A DNA stretch of 61,289 nt from Hoeflea sp. BAL378 (GTDB taxonomy: Bacteria; Pseudomonadota; Alphaproteobacteria; Rhizobiales; Rhizobiaceae), in contig NZ_JRJG01000022.1 in the NCBI RefSeq assembly GCF_000759435.1, forward strand, positions 1 through 61,289, in the 5' to 3' direction. Under the pieces are notes generated by a model. That model saw nothing but the letters and a program-made list of their open reading frames with translations, was not told where the DNA came from and did no database searches. Made by a program: the position numbers and the translations under genes. Within the stretch, counting starts at the first letter, position 1, and the number at the start of each line of letters is the position of its first letter. Of this stretch, positions 45,536 to 54,331 are shown one piece after another.

Positions 45536-46819
45536 ATGACCAACCTTGACTACGAGCTCGAGCCGGCAAAGCAGCCGGAGGCAGAACCCGCTCCGGAGCG
45601 GGGCGATTTCGACCGGATCCGCCCGCTGCCCCGGATCTCGGTGCATGCCTTCGTCGAATCCGAAGGCCTGGCCAAGACCATGGAGCGCTGTTCCCAGGAC
45701 CGGCGCATGGCCAAGGTCAACCTGCGCATCACCTCGGGCGGCGTCTCGGCCGCCGCCAACATGTTCGCGGGTTCGCCGACGCCGAACCTGCTGATCCTCG
45801 AAACTCGCGCCGACGCGCACACGCTGCTCGAGGAGCTCGGCGACCTGGCTTCCGTGTGCGATCCCGACACCCGCGTGGTGGTGGTGGGCCACGTCAACGA
45901 CGTGTCGCTGTACCGCGAACTGGTCCGCAACGGCGTTTCCGAATACATCGTCGCCCCGGTGTCGATGGCCGATGTGATCGGCGTCATCTCCTCCATCTTC
46001 ATCGATCCGGACGCGGCCCCGCTCGGCCGCTCGATCGCCTTTGTCGGCGCCAAGGGCGGCGTCGGCTCCTCCACCATCGCCCACAACTGCGCCTGGAGCA
46101 TCTCCAACCTGTTCTCGAGCGAAGTCATCCTGGCCGATCTCGACCTCGCCTTCGGCACGGCCAATCTGAATTTCGACAACGATCCGACGCAGGGGATCGC
46201 CGAGGCGGTGTATTCGCCCGACCGGCTCGACGAGGTGTTCCTCGACCGCCTGCTCGCCAAGTGTTCGGAGCATCTGTCGATGCTCGCGGCGCCCTCGATG
46301 CTGGACCGGACCTATGATTTCTCCGGCGACGTGTTCCTGCCGATCCTCGACATCATCCAGCGCAACGCGCCGGTGTCGGTGCTCGACGTGCCGCACATCT
46401 GGACGGACTGGACCCGCAAGGTCCTGTGTGCCGCCGACGAGATCGTCATCACCGCGACGCCCGATCTCGCCAATCTGCGCAATACCAAGAACCTGTTCGA
46501 CACGCTGCGCAAACTGCGGCCCAACGACAGGCAGCCGCTCTTGATCCTCAACCAGGTGGGCATGGCCAAGCGGCCGGAAATCGCCCCCGACGTGTTCTGC
46601 GATCCGCTGGAAATCGAACCGCTCGCCATCATTCCCTTCGACGCGATGCTGTTCGGCGAAGCCGCCAATTCCGGCCTGATGATCGGCGAATCCGCCGCCA
46701 AGTCCGCGGTCGCCGAGGCGCTGTCGCAGATCGCCCATGTCGTCACCGGCAGGGCGGAAGCCAAGAAGCGCAAGAAGGCCGGGTTGTCGTCGCTGATGGG
46801 CCTGCTCGGCCGCAAGTAA
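45536..46819 (+). CDS. cpaE: Pilus localisation ATPase CpaE/TadZ
   Basis: The 427-residue cytoplasmic protein combines an N-terminal receiver-like region (about 35-145, LLILETRADAHTLLEELGDLA) with a ParA/MinD-type ATPase domain. The deviant Walker A is FVGAKGGVGSSTIAHN, without the signature lysine pair of true MinD. CpaE/TadZ marks the cell pole and recruits the pilus machinery. A basic tail (KKRKKAGLSSLMGLLGRK) could form an amphipathic membrane-binding helix. It lies 40 bases after cpaD and 27 before cpaF. Confidence 0.93.
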   Translation: MTNLDYELEPAKQPEAEPAPERGDFDRIRPLPRISVHAFVESEGLAKTMERCSQDRRMAKVNLRITSGGVSAAANMFAGSPTPNLLILETRADAHTLLEELGDLASVCDPDTRVVVVGHVNDVSLYRELVRNGVSEYIVAPVSMADVIGVISSIFIDPDAAPLGRSIAFVGAKGGVGSSTIAHNCAWSISNLFSSEVILADLDLAFGTANLNFDNDPTQGIAEAVYSPDRLDEVFLDRLLAKCSEHLSMLAAPSMLDRTYDFSGDVFLPILDIIQRNAPVSVLDVPHIWTDWTRKVLCAADEIVITATPDLANLRNTKNLFDTLRKLRPNDRQPLLILNQVGMAKRPEIAPDVFCDPLEIEPLAIIPFDAMLFGEAANSGLMIGESAAKSAVAEALSQIAHVVTGRAEAKKRKKAGLSSLMGLLGRK

Positions 46820-46846
46820 AACCGAAAGTCTGGAGTGGAACGCAAC

Positions 46847-48352
46847 ATGTTCGGCAAACGCAGCAATGATGGATCAGGCAAGCCGCCAGCCGCACCGGTG
46901 GCGCGGCCCATGGTCCATGCCGAAACGCAGGTGACGTCCGTGCCCGAGGCGAAGCCGTCGGCGCCGGCCGTGGCGTCCATGGCGCCGGCTGCGGCCCAGT
47001 CCGCCGCTAAGCCACAGCAGCCCGCGGCCCGCCGCGACGAGCCGCCGGTCAAGCGCAAGCAGGCCCGCAACGAAGCCTATTACGACACCAAGAGCCAGGT
47101 CTTCTCGGCGCTGATCGACACCATCGACCTGTCGCAACTGGCCAAGCTCGACGCCGAAAGCGCCCGCGAGGAAATTCGCGACATCGTCAACGACATCATC
47201 ACGATCAAGAATTTCGCGCTGTCGATCGCCGAGCAGGAGGAACTGCTCGACGACATCTGCAACGACGTGCTGGGCTACGGCCCGCTGGAGCCGCTACTGG
47301 CGCGCGACGACATCGCCGACATCATGGTCAATGGCGCGGGCATGACCTACATCGAAGTCGCTGGCAAGGTGCAGGAAACCGATGTGCGGTTCCGCGACAA
47401 CAGCCAGCTTCTGTCGATCTGCCAGCGCATCGTCAGCCAGGTCGGCCGGCGCGTCGATGAATCGAGCCCGATCTGCGACGCCCGTCTTCCCGACGGTTCC
47501 CGCGTCAACGTGATCGCCCCGCCGCTCGCCATCGACGGCACCGCGCTCACCATCCGCAAGTTCAAGAAGGACAAGCTGACGCTCGACCAGTTGGTCAAAT
47601 TCGGCGCCATCACGCCCGAGGGCGCCGTGATCCTGCAGATCATCGGCCGCGTCCGCTGCAACGTGGTGATCTCCGGCGGCACCGGCTCCGGCAAGACCAC
47701 GCTGCTCAACTGCCTCACGGCCTATATCGACGCCGACGAGCGGGTGATCACCTGCGAGGACTCCGCCGAGCTCCAGCTCCAGCAGCCGCATGTGGTGCGC
47801 CTCGAAACCCGGCCCCCCAACATCGAGGGCGAAGGCGAGATCACCATGCGCGACCTGGTCAAGAACTGCCTGCGCATGCGTCCCGAGCGCATCATCGTCG
47901 GCGAGGTCCGCGGCCCCGAGGTGTTCGACCTTCTGCAGGCGATGAACACCGGCCATGACGGATCGATGGGCACGATCCACGCCAACACGCCGCGCGAATG
48001 CCTGAGCCGCATGGAATCGATGATCGCCATGGGCGGGTTCGCGCTGCCGGCCAAGACCGTACGCGAAATCATCTCGGGCTCGATCGACGTGATCATCCAG
48101 GCCGCGCGGCTCCGCGACGGCTCGCGCCGCATCACCCACATCACCGAAGTGATCGGCATGGAAGGCGACGTGATCATCACCCAGGACCTGATGAAATACG
48201 ACATGATGGGCGAAGACGCCAACGGCAACATCATCGGCGAGCACCGCTCCACCGGCATCGGCCGGCCGCATTTCTGGGATCGCGCCCGCTACTACGGGGA
48301 AGACAAGCGGCTCGCCGCCGCGCTCGACGCCATGGAAAAAATCACCTCGTAA
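46847..48352 (+). CDS. cpaF: Pilus assembly/secretion ATPase CpaF/TadA
   Basis: The 501-residue hexameric ATPase has a Pro/Ala-rich N-terminus (about 75 residues) and the TadA N-domain. The motor domain carries Walker A SGGTGSGKTTLLN, the Asp box region ITCEDSAELQLQQPHVVRLE, Walker B RIIVGEVRGPEVFDLL and the His box GSMGTIHANTPRE. It powers extension, and in some species retraction, of Flp pili with TadB/TadC in the inner membrane. The ATG at 46847 is chosen; the GTG 12 bases earlier overlaps the ribosome site. Normal length for the family. Confidence 0.96.
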   Translation: MFGKRSNDGSGKPPAAPVARPMVHAETQVTSVPEAKPSAPAVASMAPAAAQSAAKPQQPAARRDEPPVKRKQARNEAYYDTKSQVFSALIDTIDLSQLAKLDAESAREEIRDIVNDIITIKNFALSIAEQEELLDDICNDVLGYGPLEPLLARDDIADIMVNGAGMTYIEVAGKVQETDVRFRDNSQLLSICQRIVSQVGRRVDESSPICDARLPDGSRVNVIAPPLAIDGTALTIRKFKKDKLTLDQLVKFGAITPEGAVILQIIGRVRCNVVISGGTGSGKTTLLNCLTAYIDADERVITCEDSAELQLQQPHVVRLETRPPNIEGEGEITMRDLVKNCLRMRPERIIVGEVRGPEVFDLLQAMNTGHDGSMGTIHANTPRECLSRMESMIAMGGFALPAKTVREIISGSIDVIIQAARLRDGSRRITHITEVIGMEGDVIITQDLMKYDMMGEDANGNIIGEHRSTGIGRPHFWDRARYYGEDKRLAAALDAMEKITS

Positions 48353-48365
48353 GGAGACGCCCCTC

Positions 48366-49376
48366 GTGTTTGGTCTGGATACAGTGGTACTCGCCATCAT
48401 CGGCCTCGCCGCGCTCTCCGCGGGCGCGCTGGGCTATGGCGTGCTTTACACGAGGATCGAGGGCGAGCGCAAAGCGGCGGGTCGCGTCAACCGGGTCAAG
48501 GCGGCCGAGACCGACCGCTCCAAGGCGCTGGCGGCGCGCGACCGGCTGAACGAGGTCAACAAGCGGCGCAAATCCGTCCAGGATTCGCTCAAGACGCTCG
48601 AGGAGAAGAACAAGGAGAATGACCGCCGCCGGTCCCCGGCGCTCAAGGAGCGCATCGCCCAGGCGGGCCTCGGCATTTCCGTCCGGCAGTTCTACCTGTT
48701 CTCGCTGGTGTTGGGACTGCTGTTCGGCTTCCTGGCCTTCGTCGCCTATGGCAGCCTGCCGGTCGCTGGCGGCGTGGTGGTCATCTTCGGCGCCGGCCTG
48801 CCGCGCTGGATCATCGGCTTCCTGCGCGGCCGCCGGATGAAGGCGTTCCTCAACGAATTTCCCAATGCGCTCGACATCATGGTGCGGTCGATCAAGTCCG
48901 GCCTGCCGCTCAACGACGCCATCCGGATGATCGCCTCCGAGGGCCAGGAGCCGGTGCGCACGGAGTTCAAGCGCGTCGTCGAGGCCCAGCAGATGGGCCT
49001 GAGCGTGCCCGAGGCCTGCACCCGGCTCTACACCCGCATTCCCTTGGCTGAGGCGAATTTCTTCGCCATCGTCATCGCCATCCAGGCCCAGGCCGGCGGC
49101 AATCTGTCGGAGGCGCTCGGCAACCTGTCCAAGGTGCTGCGCGAACGCAAGAAGATGAAGGGCAAGATCAACGCGATGTCGATGGAGGCCAAGGCGTCGG
49201 CGGCGATCATCGGCGCGCTGCCCTTCATCGTGGCGACGCTGGTCTATCTCACCTCACCCGAATACATCACGATCCTGTTCACCGACAGCCGCGGCCACCT
49301 CATTCTCGGCGCCTCGGCGATCTGGATGTCGATCGGCATCATGGTGATGCGCAACATGATCAACTTCGACATCTAG
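48366..49376 (+). CDS. tadB: Flp pilus inner-membrane platform protein TadB
   Basis: The 336-residue protein has an N-terminal membrane helix (VVLAIIGLAALSAGALGYGV), a long charged helical region and a T2SS-F domain. The latter includes FLNEFPNALDIMVRSIKSGLPLNDAIRMI and IAIQAQAGGNLSEALGNLSKVLRERKKMKGK, with three more membrane segments. With TadC it forms the platform coupled to the CpaF ATPase. The start is GTG with AAGGAG 9 bases upstream, 13 bases after cpaF. Confidence 0.93.
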   Translation: MFGLDTVVLAIIGLAALSAGALGYGVLYTRIEGERKAAGRVNRVKAAETDRSKALAARDRLNEVNKRRKSVQDSLKTLEEKNKENDRRRSPALKERIAQAGLGISVRQFYLFSLVLGLLFGFLAFVAYGSLPVAGGVVVIFGAGLPRWIIGFLRGRRMKAFLNEFPNALDIMVRSIKSGLPLNDAIRMIASEGQEPVRTEFKRVVEAQQMGLSVPEACTRLYTRIPLAEANFFAIVIAIQAQAGGNLSEALGNLSKVLRERKKMKGKINAMSMEAKASAAIIGALPFIVATLVYLTSPEYITILFTDSRGHLILGASAIWMSIGIMVMRNMINFDI

Positions 49377-49389
49377 GGGCGGGCGAACC

Positions 49390-50403
49390 ATGCTCTCAGC
49401 CATTCTCTCTTCCCTCACCGACCCGGCCTATCTGGTCCCGATCCTCGTCTCGGTGGCGGTGTTCGCGACGCTGTTCACCATCATGGCGCCCTATTTCGAG
49501 CGCGGCGACCTCGACGCGCGGATGAAATCGGCGGCGCTCGAGCGCGACGAGATCCGCGCCCGCGAACGCGCCCGCCTCAACGCCGAACAGGCCCGCGCCG
49601 GGGAACGGAGCGCCGGCCTGCGCTCGCACAACAATGCCTCCGTGCGCGGACTCGTCGAGCGGCTCAACCTGAAGACCGCGCTCGCCGACGACGCCACGGT
49701 CGCCAAGCTGCGCGCCGCCGGCTACCGCACCCAGAACGCGCTCAACATGTTCCTGCTGGCCCGGTTCGTGCTGCCCTTCGTCTTCCTGTCCGGTTCGATC
49801 GTCTATGTCTTCGTGCTGGAGAACCTGGCCGACAAGCCGTTCACCGTGCGCATGCTGGCCTGCATCGTCGCCGCCTATGCCGGCTTCTACGCGCCCAACC
49901 TGTTCGTCTCCAACCAGGCCAAGAAGCGCCAGACCTCGATCAAGCTGGCCTGGCCCGATGCGCTCGACCTGATGCTGATCTGCGTCGAATCGGGCGTCTC
50001 CATCGAAGCCGCGATGAAGCGCGTGGCCGAGGAAATCGCCGTGCAATCGCCGCCGCTCGCCGAGGAATTCGTGCTGACCACGGCGGAACTGTCCTATCTC
50101 CAGGACCGCCGCGTGGCGTTCGAGAACCTGGGCAGCCGCACCGGGCTCGACGCGGTCAAGTCGGTGACCCAGGCTCTGATCCAGTCCGAGCGCTACGGCA
50201 CGCCGATCGCCCAGGCCCTGCGCGTGTTGGCCCAGGAAAGCCGCGACCAGCGCATGACCGAGGCCGAGAAGAAGGCCGCCGCGCTGCCGCCGAAGCTCAC
50301 CGTGCCGATGATCCTGTTCTTCCTGCCGGTGCTGATCGGCGTCATCCTCGGCCCCGCCGCGATCCAGGTCATGGACAATTTCTCGGGCGGCGTGCCGCAA
50401 TAG
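49390..50403 (+). CDS. tadC: Flp pilus inner-membrane platform protein TadC
   Basis: The 337-residue paralogue of TadB has an N-terminal helix (LVPILVSVAVFATLFTIMAP), a charged stretch and the T2SS-F domain with WPDALDLMLICVESGVSIEAAMKRVAEEI. ALIQSERYGTPIAQALRVLAQESRDQRMTEAEKKAA follows, with a final membrane pair. It partners TadB in the inner-membrane platform. It is last in the cpaB-tadC operon, 13 bases after tadB. The 237 bases after it, before the convergent tadD-like gene, hold only a small CCGGCG/CGCCGG hairpin at 50499-50512. Confidence 0.93.
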   Translation: MLSAILSSLTDPAYLVPILVSVAVFATLFTIMAPYFERGDLDARMKSAALERDEIRARERARLNAEQARAGERSAGLRSHNNASVRGLVERLNLKTALADDATVAKLRAAGYRTQNALNMFLLARFVLPFVFLSGSIVYVFVLENLADKPFTVRMLACIVAAYAGFYAPNLFVSNQAKKRQTSIKLAWPDALDLMLICVESGVSIEAAMKRVAEEIAVQSPPLAEEFVLTTAELSYLQDRRVAFENLGSRTGLDAVKSVTQALIQSERYGTPIAQALRVLAQESRDQRMTEAEKKAAALPPKLTVPMILFFLPVLIGVILGPAAIQVMDNFSGGVPQ

Positions 50404-50640
50404 AGGGAAGCGCTCCGGCGCGGCGGCTCGCCGCGGCCGGATTTTGGCGCACGGGGCCGGATGGGCGACGCAAAGGTCACTTAACGGGAAGACGTTGGCC
50501 GGCGCTCGCCGGCGGTCGGGCGCATGCCGAAGCAGGCGCGAAGATCTTTCAAGGAGGATGCTTTCGCCGCGGCTTCGGGCGCGGCAATGCCGCCCCTCGA
50601 CGGCAAGGTGCCGCGCGGACCGCCGGCCGTGACGGCGAGA

Positions 50641-51456
50641 TCAGTTGGTGGCGTTCTTGTCCGTGTCCTTGAGCTTGTTCCAGGCGTTCTGCTGGGACAG
50701 CATGGCGCGCAGATAGGTCACGTTGGCGGCGGCCTGTTCGGCGGAGAGTTCGGCGCTGGCGATCTTCTCGGCTTCGGCGAAGCGGCCCTGCAGGCCCACC
50801 ACCAGGGCCAGGTTCTGGCGCACCCGGCTGTCGGCGCCCGGCTGCCGCACGGCGGTGGCGAGATAGGTTTCGGCGGTTCTCAGGTCCCCCTGCAGCACAT
50901 AGGACATGCCGAGATTGGACAGAATCGTCGGTTCGTTGGGCTGAAGGTCGAGCGCCTTGCGGTAGCGCCCCCGCGCGGTGGCGGGATCGCCGAGCTGGTC
51001 GTGGATCGCCCCTTCCGCCGACAGGAGCTGCCAGTCGGGACGGTCGGGGGTCTGGGCCCGCTGGATCGCGTCGAGCGCCTTCTCGAACTGCCCGGCGCCG
51101 GCCAGCGCCTTGCCATAGGCGGCGAGCACGGTGCGGTCGGTGGGATTGTGGATGGCGATCTGCTGCATCACCGCGAGCGCCTGTTCGGCGCGGCCGCCCA
51201 TGGTCAGCACGGAGGCGTATTGCATGCCCACCGCCGCGTCCTTGGGGTTCCGGTCATAGGCCCTGCCGATGCTGTCGGCGGCGGAGTGCAGCTCGGTCGC
51301 GTTCATCGTCGCCAGCGGCTTGTTGAGCGAGGGGACCGACCCGGTGGTCAGCCGGCCCTGCGAGGCGCAGCCCGAAAGCGAGAGCCCGAGCGCGGCGATG
51401 CAGACCGCGCCGAGCAGCCGGTGCGCGAGGAGGGAGCGTGAAAGGGTCACTGACAT
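50641..51456 (-). CDS. tadD: TadD-type TPR lipoprotein
   Basis: The 271-residue protein has a lipoprotein signal with lipobox LSLSGCAS at about residue 30. Five or so tetratricopeptide repeats follow, for example SRGRYRKALDLQPNEPTILSNLGMSYVLQGD-type units in the middle (GRYRKALDLQPNEP). TadD-like lipoproteins assist pilus assembly, perhaps by chaperoning the secretin as PilF/PilW do. The ATG at 51456 starts the signal; an upstream in-frame codon would mask it. It is on the strand opposite to tadC and converges on it. Confidence 0.87.
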   Translation of the reverse strand: MSVTLSRSLLAHRLLGAVCIAALGLSLSGCASQGRLTTGSVPSLNKPLATMNATELHSAADSIGRAYDRNPKDAAVGMQYASVLTMGGRAEQALAVMQQIAIHNPTDRTVLAAYGKALAGAGQFEKALDAIQRAQTPDRPDWQLLSAEGAIHDQLGDPATARGRYRKALDLQPNEPTILSNLGMSYVLQGDLRTAETYLATAVRQPGADSRVRQNLALVVGLQGRFAEAEKIASAELSAEQAAANVTYLRAMLSQQNAWNKLKDTDKNATN

Positions 51457-51597
51457 GGGGCTGATCCCGGTTACGAGTGCGAGGCGATCCGGCGCGGATG
51501 GCGCCACAGTCTTCGCTCAAGCAATAATCTGTTAACCCTAATCAAGAGTTAACGACTGATTCCCGGCTCGCCGCCGCGAAGGACCCAAGGAGAACCC

Positions 51598-52992
51598 ATG
51601 CCGCCTTTTTCCCATATCGATCGCCCATCCCCCTTCGCGGCCATGTCCGGCGAGACCCTGCCCGTCTGGGCCGTGTCCCGGGCCGACATCGACCGCGGCC
51701 ATTTCGACAAGACGGCGCTGGCCTGGGCGAAGACGGCGGGGTTCAAGGCCGCCGAAGGCGCGGTGCTGCTCGTCCCCAACCGCCACGGCAAGCTCGCCGG
51801 CGCGCTGTTCGGGCTCGGCGAGGAGGGCGAATGCCATCCCTTCATCGGCGGCACGCTGGCCCGCGCCCTGCCCAAGGGCGACTGGCACATCGAGACCTCG
51901 CCGATATCGGGCCCGGTGATGGCGCTGGCCTTCGGCATGGGCGCCTACCGGTTCGAGGCCTACCGCAAGCCGGCGCCGGAAGGTCCGCGCCTGGTGCTTC
52001 CGGCCGATGCCGACGCCGACGCCATCCGACGCACCGTGGCGGCCGTCGGCCTTGCCCGCGACCTGGTCAACACGCCGGCCAACGACATGGGACCCGACGC
52101 GCTGGAGGCGGCGTTCCGCGGGCTTGCCAGACACTACAAGGCCAAGGTCGCCGTCGTCGCCGGCAACGACCTCCTGTCGAAGGGCTTCCCGATGATCCAC
52201 GCCGTCGGCCGGGCGGCGGCCCAGGCGCCGCGCCTGCTCGAACTGCGCTGGGGAAAGAAGGGCGCGCCGAAACTGACCCTGGTGGGCAAGGGCGTCTGCT
52301 TCGACACCGGCGGCCTCGACATCAAGCCCTCGGCCTCGATGCTGACGATGAAGAAGGACATGGGCGGGGCCGCCAATGTCCTGGCGCTGGCGCTGATGAT
52401 CATGGACGCGCGGCTGCCGGTCGATCTGCGGGTGCTGGTCCCGGCGGTCGAGAACTCGATCTCGGCCTCGGCCTTCCGGCCCGGCGACGTGCTCACCAGC
52501 CGCAAGGGGCTGACGGTGCAGATCGACAACACCGACGCCGAAGGCCGCCTGGTGCTGGCCGACGCGCTCGCTTACGCCTGCGAGGAGGCGCCCGGGCTGC
52601 TCATCGACATGGCGACGCTGACGGGCGCGGCGCGGGTGGCGCTCGGGCCTGACCTGCCGCCGTACTATACCGACGACGAGGACCTGGCGGGCGAACTCGC
52701 GACGGCGTCGGGGTCGGTGGTCGACCCGCTCTGGCGCATGCCGCTCTACCGGCCCTACGAGGCCGACATCAAGGCCAAGATCGCCGACCTCACCAATGCG
52801 CCCGCGGGCGGCTTCGCCGGCTCGATCACCGCTGCGCTGTTCCTCAAGCGCTTCGTGGCGCCGGGGACGAGCTGGGCCCATTTCGACATCTTCGCCTGGT
52901 CGCCCAAGGACAAGCCGCACGCGCCCCAGGGCGGCGAGGCGCAAGGCATCCGCGCCCTGTTCGAGGTGATCGCGCGCCGCCATCCGGCGTGA
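51598..52992 (+). CDS. M17 leucyl aminopeptidase family protein
   Basis: The 464-residue peptidase contains the dimetal site in VGKGVCFDTGGLDIKPSASM and KKDMGGAANV. The M17 signature NTDAEGRLVLADAL lies at about residue 311, with catalytic Arg in EGR. It releases N-terminal residues from short peptides in the cytosol. It is slightly shorter and more divergent at the N-terminus than PepA, like the alphaproteobacterial PepA-like branch. AAGGAG 7 bases before the ATG is a strong ribosome site. It precedes a MarR gene by 74 bases and a YkfC-like peptidase gene, suggesting breakdown of murein-derived peptides. Confidence 0.92.
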   Translation: MPPFSHIDRPSPFAAMSGETLPVWAVSRADIDRGHFDKTALAWAKTAGFKAAEGAVLLVPNRHGKLAGALFGLGEEGECHPFIGGTLARALPKGDWHIETSPISGPVMALAFGMGAYRFEAYRKPAPEGPRLVLPADADADAIRRTVAAVGLARDLVNTPANDMGPDALEAAFRGLARHYKAKVAVVAGNDLLSKGFPMIHAVGRAAAQAPRLLELRWGKKGAPKLTLVGKGVCFDTGGLDIKPSASMLTMKKDMGGAANVLALALMIMDARLPVDLRVLVPAVENSISASAFRPGDVLTSRKGLTVQIDNTDAEGRLVLADALAYACEEAPGLLIDMATLTGAARVALGPDLPPYYTDDEDLAGELATASGSVVDPLWRMPLYRPYEADIKAKIADLTNAPAGGFAGSITAALFLKRFVAPGTSWAHFDIFAWSPKDKPHAPQGGEAQGIRALFEVIARRHPA

Positions 52993-53020
52993 GAGAGGGC
53001 AGGCGGCTTGCGCGCGCGGA

Positions 53021-53054
53021 TCGTTTCGGTCAGTATAAAACGGAACCGAAACGA
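53021..53054. promoter_or_regulatory. Inverted-repeat operator of the MarR gene
   Basis: TCGTTTCGGT (53021-53030) and ACCGAAACGA (53045-53054) are perfect 10-bp inverted arms, 14 bases apart, ending 12 bases before the MarR start. The spacer contains TATAAA, a possible -10. MarR proteins typically bind such palindromes to repress themselves and their neighbours. Confidence 0.75.
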
Positions 53055-53066
53055 AAGGCGTGAGCA

Positions 53067-53435
53067 ATGGCGATTGATCTCCGGCCTTCCGACGCGCTCG
53101 GGTTGTGGCACGCGGTCACGCTCGAGCATGTCCGGGCAACGGGGCCGGACCTGACCATCCGGCAACTGGCGATCCTCTTGCACATCTACCTCGCGCCGCC
53201 GCCGCACACCGTGCGCGGCCTCGCCGCCACGCTCAAGGTGACGAAGCCGGTGATCACAAGGGCGCTGGACACGATGGGCCACATGGGGCTGGTCCGCCGG
53301 GTGCGCGACGAGCGTGACCGGCGCAACGTCATCATCAAGCGCACGGTCGACGGCGCACTTTTCGTCGAAAAGATCGGCGACATCATCATCGACGAAGGGC
53401 GGAAGCTGTCATCCGCCGAAGGAGTGCATGCATGA
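53067..53435 (+). CDS. MarR-family transcriptional regulator
   Basis: The 122-residue protein has a winged helix with TIRQLAILLHIYLAPPPHTVRGLAATL and the recognition helix KVTKPVITRALDTMGHMGLV. The wing is RRVRDERDRRNVIIKRT with the conserved D-x-R pair. It is shorter than most MarR proteins at both ends, so the dimerisation helices are reduced. Its stop overlaps the start of the NlpC/P60 gene, and a 10-bp inverted repeat precedes it, so it likely controls both genes. The ligand may be a peptide or murein fragment, which is inference from context. Confidence 0.83.
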   Translation: MAIDLRPSDALGLWHAVTLEHVRATGPDLTIRQLAILLHIYLAPPPHTVRGLAATLKVTKPVITRALDTMGHMGLVRRVRDERDRRNVIIKRTVDGALFVEKIGDIIIDEGRKLSSAEGVHA

Positions 53436-54292
53436 ACGAGACCCTGGACCGCCGGTCCCACGCCTACCGGCCGGACCTGGCCGACCTGCGGCTCAAGGAC
53501 AGGGTCACGGCCGCCGCCTATGCCGAGGGCGCCGCCGCCCATGTCGCCGTGCCGGTGGCCGATATCCGTCCCAGGCCCGACCCGGAATGCGGCATCGACA
53601 CGCAGGCGCTTTATGGCGAGGCGCTGACGGTCTTCGATACCGCGGAGGGATGGGCCTGGGTGCAGCTTCAGGCCGATGGCTATGTGGGCTACGTGCCGCA
53701 GGACGCCATCCGTGAAGGCGCCTCCGGCGCCACCCATGTGGTCGCCGTCCCCCGCACCATCCTCTATCCCGGCGCGGATCTGCGCTTTCCCCATCGCGCC
53801 GCGCTGTCGATGGGCAGCCGCGTGCGGGTGACCGGAGCGGCCGAGACCCGGGGCACGCCCTATGCGCTTCTCGACGACGGCGCGGCGATGATCGCGGCGC
53901 ATCTGCGGCCGATCGGCGAGAATGCGCCGGAGGACGCGGTGGCGGTGGCGGCGCGGTTCCTGCACACGCCCTATCTCTGGGGCGGGCGCTCTGGCTTCGG
54001 CATCGATTGCTCGGGCCTGGTGCAGATGGCGCTGGCCATGACCGGCACGCCGGCGCCGCGCGATTCCGACCAGCAGGGCGCGGCCCTGGGGACGGTGATC
54101 GATCCCGCCCAAGACGGTCTCCGGCGCGGCGACCTAGTGTTCTGGAAGGGGCATGTCGGGATCCTGGAAGACCCCGAAACCCTGCTGCACGCCTCGGGCG
54201 GGACCATGTCGGTGACGCGCGAGCCGCTGCAGGCGGCCATCGACCGCATCGCCAGGCTCTACGGCGCGCCCACCCGGTACCGCCGGCCCTGA
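53432..54292 (+). CDS. YkfC-like SH3b-NlpC/P60 cysteine peptidase, cytoplasmic
   Basis: The 286-residue protein has two SH3b-like regions (about 35-95 and 100-165) and a C-terminal C40 peptidase domain. The catalytic residues are C193 in GIDCSGLVQMA, H241 in KGHVGILED and H253 in LLHASGGTMS. There is no signal peptide, unlike wall-cutting hydrolases, so it probably acts on imported muropeptides in the cytosol. This matches YkfC, which cuts the gamma-D-Glu to diamino-acid bond in murein peptides after the N-terminal L-Ala. It is ATGA-coupled to the MarR gene and follows an M17 aminopeptidase. Confidence 0.88.
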   Translation: MNETLDRRSHAYRPDLADLRLKDRVTAAAYAEGAAAHVAVPVADIRPRPDPECGIDTQALYGEALTVFDTAEGWAWVQLQADGYVGYVPQDAIREGASGATHVVAVPRTILYPGADLRFPHRAALSMGSRVRVTGAAETRGTPYALLDDGAAMIAAHLRPIGENAPEDAVAVAARFLHTPYLWGGRSGFGIDCSGLVQMALAMTGTPAPRDSDQQGAALGTVIDPAQDGLRRGDLVFWKGHVGILEDPETLLHASGGTMSVTREPLQAAIDRIARLYGAPTRYRRP

Positions 54293-54331
54293 ACCGGCGA
54301 CGCCGCCGGCTTATACCCACGGGTCACCGGG

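Noticed and set aside
46847-48352. CpaF as part of a type IV secretion or conjugation system
   Set aside because: The surrounding flp, cpaA-E, tadB and tadC genes define a Tad pilus. No VirB or relaxase genes are present.
50524-51441. Plus-strand frame of about 300 residues after tadC, with an AAGGAGG nearby
   Set aside because: Most of it is antisense to the TPR lipoprotein gene, and the ribosome-like sequence is too close to the nearest ATG. No domain is visible.
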